From positions 12,356,001-12,420,000 of the forward strand of contig JAWQEG010000062.1 of assembly GCA_033782935.1 (NCBI GenBank): DNA of 64,000 bases. The letters are read 5' to 3'. Within the stretch, counting starts at the first letter, position 1. The number at the start of each line of letters is the position of its first letter. Shown piece after piece: positions 52,458-64,000 of the stretch. The notes beneath the pieces were generated by a model. The model searched no databases and was not told where the DNA came from. It was given only the letters and a program-made list of their open reading frames with translations. The DNA comes from Petrolisthes cinctipes (Eukaryota; Arthropoda; Malacostraca; Decapoda; Porcellanidae). Made by a program: the position numbers and the translations under genes.

Positions 52458-53987
52458 ATGGACCAGGATCTGAAGGACAGCCGTGCTGTTGCCAAGCGCA
52501 AGTTTACGCGGAAAGTGAACCTGCTGAGGGAGGCACATTCGCAGAATGATCCAATGGCAGTATTGCAAGATATTTACAGTGATGATATTTTAGTGCAGTT
52601 CAAAGTGATGGAAGAGATCAATGAAAAGTTGGTAAAGTCTCTTAATTCTAGTGATGAGAACTATGACAAGATGATTGATGAACTTGAGATTTACATTACG
52701 GACGTTGAAAGAGTGAAAAACGATGCACATGCAATGATTTCTAAACCTGTAAGTGATTTGCCTAAACTTAGGATGCAACGGCTGACTCCACCACACTTTA
52801 ACGGTAGCATACGAAAGTATCCCACTTTTTGCAAGGATTATGAACGAATAATGAAACCCGTGTACGAGGATGATCCTTACGTATTGCGGTCTTGCCTATC
52901 GGGGGAAGCATTGGAAATCGTGCAAGGTGCAGATGATTCATTTAAAGATATGATGAAAAGATTAGATGACAGATATGGCAACCCATCAAAGCTGGTGGAG
53001 GCGGTTTTGAGTGACATTAAAGATCTAAAGCTAGTACCCGAAGGCAGTTCAAAGGGATTCATAGAGATGGTAGATATTGTGGAAAGGGCATACTTAGATC
53101 TCAAAAAACTTAAATTGTGTGCTGAGATGAACACGGTCACGATGGTTAGCCACATAGAAAAACTCCTTCCTGCCGTTCAGAAAAGGGAATGGGTGAACAT
53201 TTTACAAGCTATTACGAATAAAGATAAGTTATTCAGTGAGCTACTACAATATTTGTTGAAAGAAAAGCAGGCACTAGAGTACATGAATTCTGATGTGAGA
53301 GTAACTGACAATGCTAGTAAAGCGCGAGTGCATGCCACGAGTTTTGACAGTGAACCTGAATCCTTGACTACTGCAGTAACTAAACTTCAGGGGAAACAAG
53401 AGAAAATAGAGGAGTGCATGATTAATCTAACTAAACAAATGTCAACTTTAGCTGAAAATATCCAGAGGACTGAAACTGGAGTGAAGAATTCTAGCGAATG
53501 TTGGTACCATGGCACAAATGCTCACGACATCACAAAGTGCTCAGGGTTTCAAAGGCTTGCCAACAATGATAAAATGGATGCTGTGCGGCAAATGGGAGCA
53601 TGTTTCCGCTGTTTACGTTTAAGACATGTAGGACGTCAGTGCACTCGAAGTGTATCATGTAGTGAATGTGGTAGAAATCACCACTGGATGATCCACAGTT
53701 GCCTTTCAAAGCCAGAAGCGCACGCTAGTAGTAATGTACTGTCCTGGAGCAAGGCACTTTTGATGATAAGTTCTGTTTACAGTAATGCCTATCCGATAAC
53801 AACACTGTGGGACCCGGGTAGTGATATGAATCTAATTACTAATCGCATGGCTAAGCATTTAGGCTTAAAAGGAAGAAGTATAAGTCTGGAGGTCACTAGA
53901 CATAAACGGGTGCAGAGTTTGCATACACATATTGACTTTGGGCACCTAAAATATCGATTTTTAGCATGTTTTGGGGCTGCATTTTGA
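52458..53987 (+). pseudogene. gag: Gag/protease N-terminal fragment of a BEL/Pao-like retrotransposon, fused to satellite
   Basis: An uninterrupted 509-codon ORF whose ATG follows AGTCAAA. Residues 1-95 are charged and helix-prone. About 101-250 (from LPKLRMQRLTPPHFNG, through YGNPSKLVEAVL) resemble the DUF1759 Gag region of BEL/Pao elements. Three Cys/His clusters follow: C348-H351-H356-C361, a CCHC knuckle C382-C385-H390-C395 (CX2CX4HX4C), and C401-C404-H409-C415. Gag of this kind would bind element RNA and build the particle in the cytoplasm. Residues 448-481 begin an aspartic protease (LWDPGSDMNLIT), with D452 as the presumed catalytic aspartate; P replaces the more usual S/T/E-type residue before Gly. 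The native sequence ends at about residue 481. The last 28 codons are satellite read in frame. Without the rest of pol this is a dead fragment, though the Gag part has no stop or frameshift. Family assignment is from pattern recognition. Confidence 0.75.
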
Positions 53988-56900
53988 AAATACTCTAACA
54001 CGGAGTAGGCATGTACAGATCGCTTCTGGGACCCAAGAATATCGATTTTCGGATGTTTTGAGGTTGAATTTGGGATATGAACGTGTGCAGAAGATGCATA
54101 CACATATTGACTTTAGGCACTTAAAATATTCGTTTTCAGCATGTTTTAGGCCTGTATCTGAGTAGGCATGTACAGATCGCTTCTGGGACCCCAAAATATC
54201 GAATTTTCGGGTGTTTGGAGCCTGAATTTGAGATATTAATGGGTACTGAAGATGAATGCACATATAGACTTTTGGGCACCTAAAATATCGATTTTGAGTA
54301 TGTTTTGGGTCTGTATCTTGAAAACATCCTAACTAGGAGTAGGCATGTACAGATCAATTCTAGGACCCCTAAATATCGAATTTTCGGGCGTCTTGGGCCT
54401 GAATTTGAGATATCGACTTTGGGCACCTAAAATATCGATCTTTAGCATGTTTTGGGCCTATATTTTGAAAATATTCTAGCACTGAGTAGGCATGTACAGA
54501 TCGCTTCTGGGACCCCAAAATATTGAATTTTCGTGTGTTTTGAGCCTGAAATTGAGATATAAACGGGTACATAAGATGCATGCACATATTGACTTTGAGC
54601 ACCTAAAATATCGATTTTCAGCATGTTTTGGACCTGTATCTTGAAAATACTCTAACACGGAGTAGGCATGTACAGATCGCTTCTTGGACCCCAAAATATC
54701 GAATTTTCAGGTGTTTTGAGCCTGAATTTAAGATATAAACGGGTACTGAAGATGCATGCGCATATCGAATTTTGGGCACCTAAAATATCGATTTTGAGCA
54801 TGTTTTGGGTCTGTATCTTGAAAACATTCTAACTAGGAGTAGGCATGTACACATCGCTTCTGGGACCCCAAAATATCGAATTTCGGGGTGTTTTGGGCCT
54901 GAATTGGAGATATCGACTTTATGCACCTAAAATATCGATTTTAACATTTTTTGGGCCCATATTTAGAAAATATTCTAGCACTGAGTAGGCATGTACAGAT
55001 CGCTTCTTGGACCCCAAAATATCGAATTTTCAGATGTTTTAAGCCTGAATTTGAGATATAAACGGGTACTGAAGATGAATGCACATATCGAATTTTCGGC
55101 ACCTAAAATATCGATTTTGAGCATGTTTTGGGTCTGTATCTTGAAATCATTCTAACTAGGAGTAGGCATGTACAGTTCGCTTCTAGGACCCAAAATACCT
55201 AATTTTCGGGTGTTTTGAGTCTGAATTTGAGATATAAACGGGTACAGAAGATGCATGCACATATCGACATTGGACACTTATAATATCGATTTTCAGCATG
55301 TTTCGGGCATGTATTTTGAAAATACTCTAACACGGAGTAGGCATGTACAGATCGCTGTTGGGACTCCAAAATATCGAATTTTCGGGTGTTTTGGGCCTGA
55401 ATTTGAGATATCGACCTTAGCCACCTAAAATATCGATTTTTAGCATGTTTTGGGTATATATTTTGAAAATATACTTGCACTGAGTAGGCATGTACAGATC
55501 GCTTCTGGGACCCCAAAATATCGAATTTTCGGTGTTTTGAGCATGAATTTGAGATATAAACGGGTAAAGAAGATGCATGCACATATTGACTTTCGGCACC
55601 TAAAATATCGATTTTCAGCATGTTTTGGGCATGTATTTTGAAAATACTTTAACACGGAGTAGGCATGTACAGATCGCTTCCGGTACCCCAAAATATCGAA
55701 TTTTCAGGTGTTTTGAGCCTGAATTTGAGATATAAACGGGTACTGAAGATGCATGCACATATCGACTTTTGGGCACCTAAAATATCGATTTTGAGCATGT
55801 TTGGGGTCTGTATCTTGAAAACATTCTAGCACTGAGTTGGCATCTACAGATCGCTTCTGGGACCCAAAAATATCGAATTTTCGGGTGTTTTGAGGTTGAA
55901 TTTAGGATATAAACGGGTACAGAAGATGCTTACACATATTGACTTTGGGCACCTAAAATATCGATTTTCAGCATGTTTTGGGACTGTATCCGAGTAGGCA
56001 TGTACAGATCGCTTCTGGGACCCCAAAATATCGTATTTTCGGGTGTTTGGAGCCTGAATTTGAAATATAAACGGGTACAGAACATGCATGCACATATCGA
56101 CTTTTGGGCACCTAAAAGATCGATTGTCAGAATGTTTTGGGCCTGTATTTTGAAAATACTCTAACACGGAGTAGGCATGTACAGATCCCTTCTGGGACCC
56201 AAAAATATCGAATTTTCGGGTGTTTTTAACCTGAATTTGAGATATAAATGGGTGCAGAAGATGCATACACATATTGACTTTGGGCACCTAAAATATCGAT
56301 TTTCAGCATGTTTTGGGCCTATATTTTGAAAACATTCTAGCACTGAGTAGGCATGTACAGACCGCTTCTGGGACCCAAAAATATCGAATTTTCGAGGTTC
56401 AATTTGGGATATTAACGGGTGCAGAAGATTCATACTCATATTGACTTTGGGCACCTAAAATATCGATTTTCAGCATGTTTTGGGGATGTATCTGAGTAAG
56501 CATGTACATATCGCTTCTAGGACCCAAAAATACCTAATTTTCGGGTGTTTTGAGCCTGAATTTCAGATATAAACGGGTACAGAAGATGCATGCACATATC
56601 GACTTTGGACACTTAAAATATCGATTTTTAGCATGTTTTGAGCCTATATTTTTAAAACATTCTAGCACTCAGTAGGCATGTACAGACTGCTTCTGGGACC
56701 CAAAAATATCGAATTTTCGGGTGTTTTGAGGTTGAATTTGGGATATAAACGGGTGTAGAAGATGCATACACATATTGACTTTGGGCACCAAAAATATCGA
56801 TTTTCGGCATGTTTTGGGCCTGTATTTTGGAAACACTAACACGGAGTAGGCATGTACAGATCGCATCAGGAACCCCAAAATATCGAATTTTCGTGTGTTT

Positions 56901-57104
56901 TGGGCCTGAATTTGAGATATCGACTTTGGGCACCTAAAATATCGATTGTTAGCATGTTTAGGTATATATTTTGAAAATATACTAGCACTGAGTAGGCATG
57001 TACAGATCGCTTCTGGGACCCCAAAATATCGAATTTTCGGTGTTTTAAGCCTGAATTTGAGATATAAACGTGTACAGAAGATACATGCACATATTGACTT
57101 TGGG
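53902..57104 (+). repeat. Satellite array downstream of the retrotransposon fragment
   Basis: Starts inside a monomer at ATAAACGGGTGCAG and continues head-to-tail with 177-, 159- and 148-bp forms. No dominant higher-order period was found. Some monomers are unusually truncated, for example near 56,390, where the block between GAATTTTCG and AGGTTCAATTTGGG is lost. No gene is seen. Confidence 0.87.
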
Positions 57105-58604
57105 CACCTAAAATATCAATTTTCTGCATGTTTTGGGCCTGTATTTTTAAAATACTTTAACACGGAGTAGGCATGTACAGATCGCTTCTGGGACCCCAAA
57201 ATATCGAATTTTCAGGTGTTTTGAGCCCGAATTTGAGATAAAAAGGGGTACTGAAGATAAATGCACATATCGACTTTTGGGCACCTAAAATATCGATTTT
57301 TAGCATGTTTTGGGCCTATATTATGAAAATATTCTAGAACTGAGTAGGCATGTACAGATCGCTTCTGGGACCCCAAAATATCGAATTTTCGGGTGTTTTG
57401 AGCCTGAATTTGTGATATAAACGGGTACAGAAGATGCATGCACATATCGACTTTGGACAATTAAAATATCGATTTTTAGCATGTTTTAAGCCTATATTTT
57501 GAAAACATTCTAGCACTGAGTAGGCTTGTACAGATCGCTTCTGGGACCCAAAAATATCGAATTTTCGGGTGTTTGGAGCCTGAATTTGAGATACAAACGG
57601 GTACAGAAGATGCATGAACATATCGACTTTTGGGTACCTAAAAGATCGATTTTCAGTATGTTTTGGGCCTGTATTTTGAAAATACTCTAACATGGAGTAG
57701 GCATGTACAGTTCGCTTTTGGAACCCCAAAATATCGAATTTTCGGGTGTTTTGGGCTTGAATTTGAGATATCGAATTTGGGCACCTAAAATATAGATTTT
57801 TAGCATGTTTTGGGCCTAAATTTAAAAAAAATTCTAGCACTGAGTAGGCATGTACAGATCGCTTCTGGGACCCCAAAATATCGAATTTTCGGGTGTTTGG
57901 AGCCAGAATTTGAGATATAAACGGGGACAGAAGATGCATGCACATATCGACTTTTTGGCACTTAAAATATCGATTTTCTGTATGTTTTGGGCCTGTATTT
58001 TGAAAATACTCTAACACATAGTAGGCATGTACAGATCGCTTCTGGGACCCCAAAATATCGAATTTTCGGGTGTCTTAGGCCTGAATTTGAGATATCGACT
58101 TTGGGCACCTAAAATATCGATTTTTAGCATGTTTTGGGCCTATATTATAAAAAAAATTCTAGCACTGAGTAGGCATGTACAGATCGCTTCTAGGACCCAA
58201 AAATATCGAATTTTTGGGTGTTTTGAGCCTGATTTGAGATATAAAAGGGTACAAAAGATGCATGCACATATCGACTTTGGACACTTAAAATATCGATTTT
58301 CAGCATGTTTTGGGCATGTATTTTGAAAATACTCTAACACGGTGTAGGAATGTACAGTTCGCTTCTGGAACCCCAAAATATCGAATTTTCGAGTGTTTTG
58401 GGCCTGAATTTGAGATATCGACTTTGGGCACCTAAAATATCGATTTTTAGCATGCTTTGGGCCTATATTTTGATAATATTCTAGCACTAAGTAGGCATGT
58501 AGAGATCGCTTGTGGGACCCAAAAATATCGAATTTTCGGGTGTTTTGAGGTTGAATTTGGGATATAAACGGGTGCAGAAGATGCATAAACATATTGACTT
58601 TGGT
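57105..58604 (+). repeat. Satellite block, 1500-bp unit, copy 1
   Basis: First copy of an exact 1500-bp tandem duplication. Its start is marked by ATATCAATTTTCTGCATG, which recurs at 58,614. Position-by-position reading found one difference, T at 57,635 versus C at 59,135. It holds full and short monomers and an A-run near 57,823. No gene is seen. Confidence 0.9.
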
Positions 58605-60104
58605 CACCTAAAATATCAATTTTCTGCATGTTTTGGGCCTGTATTTTTAAAATACTTTAACACGGAGTAGGCATGTACAGATCGCTTCTGGGACCCCAAA
58701 ATATCGAATTTTCAGGTGTTTTGAGCCCGAATTTGAGATAAAAAGGGGTACTGAAGATAAATGCACATATCGACTTTTGGGCACCTAAAATATCGATTTT
58801 TAGCATGTTTTGGGCCTATATTATGAAAATATTCTAGAACTGAGTAGGCATGTACAGATCGCTTCTGGGACCCCAAAATATCGAATTTTCGGGTGTTTTG
58901 AGCCTGAATTTGTGATATAAACGGGTACAGAAGATGCATGCACATATCGACTTTGGACAATTAAAATATCGATTTTTAGCATGTTTTAAGCCTATATTTT
59001 GAAAACATTCTAGCACTGAGTAGGCTTGTACAGATCGCTTCTGGGACCCAAAAATATCGAATTTTCGGGTGTTTGGAGCCTGAATTTGAGATACAAACGG
59101 GTACAGAAGATGCATGAACATATCGACTTTTGGGCACCTAAAAGATCGATTTTCAGTATGTTTTGGGCCTGTATTTTGAAAATACTCTAACATGGAGTAG
59201 GCATGTACAGTTCGCTTTTGGAACCCCAAAATATCGAATTTTCGGGTGTTTTGGGCTTGAATTTGAGATATCGAATTTGGGCACCTAAAATATAGATTTT
59301 TAGCATGTTTTGGGCCTAAATTTAAAAAAAATTCTAGCACTGAGTAGGCATGTACAGATCGCTTCTGGGACCCCAAAATATCGAATTTTCGGGTGTTTGG
59401 AGCCAGAATTTGAGATATAAACGGGGACAGAAGATGCATGCACATATCGACTTTTTGGCACTTAAAATATCGATTTTCTGTATGTTTTGGGCCTGTATTT
59501 TGAAAATACTCTAACACATAGTAGGCATGTACAGATCGCTTCTGGGACCCCAAAATATCGAATTTTCGGGTGTCTTAGGCCTGAATTTGAGATATCGACT
59601 TTGGGCACCTAAAATATCGATTTTTAGCATGTTTTGGGCCTATATTATAAAAAAAATTCTAGCACTGAGTAGGCATGTACAGATCGCTTCTAGGACCCAA
59701 AAATATCGAATTTTTGGGTGTTTTGAGCCTGATTTGAGATATAAAAGGGTACAAAAGATGCATGCACATATCGACTTTGGACACTTAAAATATCGATTTT
59801 CAGCATGTTTTGGGCATGTATTTTGAAAATACTCTAACACGGTGTAGGAATGTACAGTTCGCTTCTGGAACCCCAAAATATCGAATTTTCGAGTGTTTTG
59901 GGCCTGAATTTGAGATATCGACTTTGGGCACCTAAAATATCGATTTTTAGCATGCTTTGGGCCTATATTTTGATAATATTCTAGCACTAAGTAGGCATGT
60001 AGAGATCGCTTGTGGGACCCAAAAATATCGAATTTTCGGGTGTTTTGAGGTTGAATTTGGGATATAAACGGGTGCAGAAGATGCATAAACATATTGACTT
60101 TGGT
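58605..60104 (+). repeat. Satellite block, 1500-bp unit, copy 2
   Basis: Second copy, abutting the first. The match ends near 60,117, where the sequence reads ATATCGATTTTCAGCATG instead of ATATCAATTTTCTGCATG. The crossover must lie in the shared TTTGG(T/G)CACCTAAAATATC stretch. No gene is seen. Confidence 0.9.
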
Positions 60105-63100
60105 CACCTAAAATATCGATTTTCAGCATGATTTCGGCCTGTATTTTGAAAATACTCGAACACGGAGTAGGCAAGTACAGATCGCTTCTGGGACCCCAAA
60201 ATATCGAATTTTCGGGTGTTTGGAGCCTGAATTTCAGATATAAACGGGTACAGAAGATGCATCCACATATCGACTTTTGGGCACCTAAAAGATCGATTTT
60301 CAGCATGTTTTGGGCCTGTATTTTGAAAATACTCAAACACGGAGTAGGCATGTACAGATCGCTTCTGGGACCCCAAAATATCGAATTTTCGTGTATTTTA
60401 AGCCTGAATTTGAGATATAAACGGGTACAGAAGATGCTAGCACATATCGACTTTTGGGCACCTAAAATATCGATTTTCTGTATGTTTTGGACCTGTATTT
60501 TGAAAATACTCTAACACGGAGTAGGCATGTACAGATCGCTTCAGGGACCCCAAAATATCGAATTTTCGGGTGTTTTGGGCCTGAATTTGAGAAATCGACT
60601 TTGGGCACCTAAAATATCGATTTATAGCATGTTTTGGTCCTATATTTTGAAAATATTCTAGCACTGAGTAGGCATAAACAGATCGTTTCTGGGACCCCAA
60701 AATATCGAATTTATGGGTGTTTTAAGCCTGAATTTGAGATATAAACGGGTACAGAAGATGAATGCACATATCGACTTTTGGGCACCTAAAATATCGATTT
60801 TGAGCATGTTTTGGGTCTGTATCTTGAAAACATTCTAACTAGGAATAGGCATGTACAGAATGTTCTAGGACCAAAAAATACCGAATTTTCGGGTGTTTGG
60901 AGCCTGAATTAGAGATATAAACGGGTACAGAAGATGCATCCACATATCGACTTTTGGGCACCTAAAAGATTGATTTTCAGCATGTTTTGGGCCTGTATTT
61001 TGAAAATACTCTAACACGGAGTAGGCAAGTACAGATCGCTTCTGGGACCCAAAAATATCGAATTTTCGGGTGTTTGGAGCCTGAATTTGAGATATAAACG
61101 GGTACAGAAGATGCATCCACATATTGAATTGGGGAACCTAAAATATCGATTTTCAGCATGTTTTGGGTCTGTATCTTGAAAACATTCTAGCTAGGAGTAG
61201 GCATGTACAGATCGCTTCTAGGACCCAGAAATACCGAATTTTCGGGTGTTTTGAGCCTGAATTTGAGGTATAAACGGGTACAGAAGATGCATGCACATAT
61301 CGACTTTTGGGCACCTAAAATATCGATTTTCTGTATGTTTTGGGCCTGTATATTGAAAATACTCTAACACGGAATCGACATGTACAGATCGCTTTTGGGA
61401 CCCCAATTTATCGAATTTTCGGGTGTTTTGGGTCTGAATTTGAGATATCGACTTTGGGCACCTAAAATGACGATTTTTATCATTTTTTGGGCCTATATTT
61501 TGAAAATATTCTAGCACTAAGTAGGCATGTACAGATCGATTCTGGGACCCCAAAATATCGAATTTTCGAGTGTTTTGAGCCTGAATTTGAGATATAAACG
61601 GGTACAGAAGATGCATGCACATATCGACTTAGGACACGTGAAATATCGATTTTTAGCATGTGTTGAGCCTATATTTTGAAAACTTTCTAACACTGAGTAT
61701 TCATGTACAGAGAGCTTCTGGGTCCCAAAAATATCGAATTTTCGGGGTGTTTTGAGGTTGAATTTGGGATATAAACGGGTGCAGAAGATGCATGCACATA
61801 TCGACTTTGGGGCACCTAAAATATCGATTTTCTGTATGTTTTGGGCCTGTATTTTGAAAATACTCTAACACGGAGTAGGCATGTACAGATCGCTTCTGGG
61901 ACCAAAAAATATCGAATTTTCAGGGGTTTTGAGCCCGAATTTGAAATATAAACGGGTACTGAAGATGCATGCACATATCGACTTTTGGGCACCTAAAATA
62001 TCGATTTTGAGCATGTTTTGGGTCGGTATCTTGAAAACATTCTAACTTGGAGTAGGCATGTACAGTTCGCTTCTAGGACCCAAAATACCGAATTTTCGGG
62101 TGTTTTGAGCCTGAATTTGAGATAAAAACGGGTACAGAAGATGCATGCACATATTGACTTTGGACACTTATAATATCGATTTTAGCATGTTTTGAGCCTA
62201 TATTTTGAAAACATTCTAGAACTGAGTATGCATATACAGATCGCTTATGGCACCCCAAAATATCGAATTTTCGGGTTTTTGGAGCCTGAATTTGAGATAT
62301 AAACGGGTACAGAAGATGCATCCACATATTGACTTTTCGGCACCTAAAAGATCGATTTTCATTATGTTTTGGGACTGTATATTGAAAATACTCTAACACA
62401 GAGTAGGCATGTACAGATCGCTTCTGGAACCCCAAAATATCGAATTTTCGGGTGTCTTAGGCCTGAATTTGAGATATCGACTTTGGGCACCTAAAATATC
62501 GATTTTTAGCATGTTTTGGGCCTATATTATGAAAATATTCTAGCACTGAGTAGGCTTGTACAGATCGCTTCTATGACCCAAAAATATCGAATTTTCGGGT
62601 GATTGGAGCCTGAATTTGAGATACAAACGGGTACAGAAGATGCATGAACATATCGACTTTTGGGCACCTAAGAGATCGATTTTCAGTATGTTTTGGGCCT
62701 GTATTTTGAAAATACTCTAACACGGAGTAGGCATGTACAGTTCGCTTCTGGAACCCCAAAATATCAAATTTTTCGGGTGTTTTGGGCCTGAATTTGAGAT
62801 ATCGACTTTGGGCACCTAAAATATCGATTTTTAGCATGTTTTGGGCCTATATTTTAAAAATATTCTAGCACTAACTAGGCATGTACAGATCGCTTGTGGG
62901 ACCCAAAAATATCGAATTTTCGGGTGTTTTGAGGTTGAATTTGGGATATAAACGGGTGCACAAGATGCATAAACATATTGACTTTGGTCACCTAAAATAT
63001 CGATTTTTAGCATGTTTTGGGCCTGTATTTTGAAAATACTCTAACACGGAGTAGGCAAGTACAGATTGCTTCTGGGACCCCAAAATATCGAATTTTCGAG

Positions 63101-64000
63101 TGTTTGGAGCCTGAATTTGAGATATAAACGGGTACAGAAGATGCATCCACATATCGACTTTTGGGCACCTAAAATATCGATTTTGAGCATGTTTTGGGTC
63201 TGTTTCTTGAAAACATTCAAACTTGGAGTAGGCATGTACATTTCGCTTCTAGGACCCAAAATACCGAATTTTCGGGTGTTTTGAGATTGAATTTGAGATA
63301 TAAACGGGTACAGAAGATGCATGCACATATTGACTTTGGACACTTATAATATCGATTTTAGCATGTTTTGAGCTTATGTTTTGAAAACATTCTAGCACTG
63401 AGTATGCATATACAGATCGCTTCTGGGACCCCAAAATATCGAATTTTCGGGTGTTTGGAGCCTGAATTTGAGGTATAAACGGGTACAGAAAATGCATCCA
63501 CATATTCACTTTTGGGCACCTAAAAGATCGATTTTCAGTATGTTTTGGGCCTGTATATTGAAAATACTCTAACATAGACTAGGCATGTACAGATCGCTTC
63601 TGGGACCCCAAAATATCGAATTTTCGGGTGTCTTAGGCCTGAATTTGAGATATCGACTTTGGGCACCTAAATTATCGATTTTTAGCATGTTTTGGGCCTA
63701 TATTATGAAAATATTCTAGCACTGAGTAGGCATGTACAGATCGCTTCTGGGACCCCAAAATATCGAATTTTCGGGTGTTTTGAGCCTGAATTTGTGATAT
63801 AAACGGGTACAGAAGATGCATGCACATATCGGCTTTGGACACTTAAAATATCGATTTTTAGCATGTTTTGGGCCTATATTATAAAAAAAATTCTAGCACT
63901 GAGTAGGTATGTACAGATCGCTTCTAGGACCAAAAAATATCGAATTTTCGGGTGTTTTGAGGTTGAATTTGGGATATAAACGGGTGCAGAAATGCATAAA
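60105..64000 (+). repeat. Satellite array to the window end
   Basis: Head-to-tail monomers continue past the window edge. Similar ordered variants recur between about 61,930-62,490 and 63,150-63,690, for example GTACAGTTCGC or GTACATTTCGC with CCCAAAATACCG, then TTATAATATCGATTTTAGC. This suggests another partial duplication of about 1.2 kb. The last bases (GTGCAGAAATGCATAAA) are still satellite. No gene is seen. Confidence 0.87.

Larger units (their letters stand above)
51521..53901 (+). mobile_element. Truncated BEL/Pao-like LTR retrotransposon fragment
   Basis: Non-satellite insert whose left edge is sharp (satellite ...TTGAGC, then TGTACTGAGG) and begins with TG, as an LTR would. It contains about 0.94 kb of non-coding leader, then a Gag ORF running into a protease motif, and stops inside that domain at about 53,901, where satellite (ATAAACGGGTGCAG) resumes. 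Reverse transcriptase, RNase H, integrase and the 3' LTR are all missing. No target duplication flanks it, because the right edge is a break. The BEL/Pao call rests on the order of a DUF1759-like Gag region, Cys/His clusters and a DUF1758-like protease start; it is recognition from memory of the family pattern. Confidence 0.72.

Noticed and set aside
1..64000. CRISPR array or other prokaryotic repeat system.
   Set aside because: The repeats are contiguous 148-177 bp monomers without unique spacers, there are no cas-like genes, and the LTR and Gag elements are eukaryotic.
1..64000. CENP-B box in the satellite.
   Set aside because: The ATAAACGGG and TTTTCGGG segments were compared with the TTCG....A..CGGG core; the spacing and the TTCG half do not match together.
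1..64000. Telomeric repeats (TTAGG or TTAGGG arrays).
   Set aside because: None seen. Single GTAGG or TTAGG words occur only within monomers.

Overview
This window is almost entirely (about 94%) a head-to-tail tandem satellite array from a eukaryotic, almost certainly animal, genome. The full monomer is about 177 bp and AT-rich. Every monomer I examined points the same way, and I saw no inversion. The satellite contains no credible gene. The organism cannot be named from this sequence. The truncated BEL/Pao-type Gag, solo LTRs with GA and AAC microsatellites, and the satellite style fit an invertebrate, perhaps an arthropod or decapod crustacean; that last step is a guess.

The array is organised at several scales. 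The 177-bp monomer is itself an old dimer of two related halves of about 88 bp. Two recurrent internal deletions give 159-bp and 148-bp length variants. Monomers are assembled into block-specific higher-order repeats (HORs): about 2029 bp at 1-3.5 kb, 2515 bp (two copies) at 3.5-8.5 kb, 2006 bp (two copies plus a partial) at 9.0-13.3 kb, a 4.1/5.0-kb pair at 15.2-24.4 kb, 2234 bp at 28.0-31.2 kb, a regular 678-bp tetramer at 31.2-41.7 kb, and a 1500-bp pair with one visible mismatch at 57.1-60.1 kb. The blocks are mosaics of each other, as expected from unequal exchange and segmental duplication.

The most distinctive structure is at 34.8-41.8 kb. A 591-bp solo-LTR-like element (TG...CA ends, CGAT target duplication, TATA-like box, AATAAA) sits in a satellite monomer. 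It was then amplified with its flanks as a 2806-bp unit, giving three LTR copies exactly 2806 bp apart, with 678-bp tetramers filling the space between them.

The only protein-coding sequence is at 51,521-53,901: the 5' part of an LTR retrotransposon. It has a tRNA-like segment near its edge, a leader of about 0.9 kb, and a Gag ORF with three Cys/His clusters that runs into a retropepsin-like motif (DPGS). The element stops abruptly there and returns to satellite, which is read in frame for another 28 codons. It is a dead fragment, not an active element. From 53.9 kb to the end the satellite resumes.

Block boundaries were read by eye from matching variants and may be off by tens of bases, except at the LTR and retroelement junctions, which are nearly base-precise.
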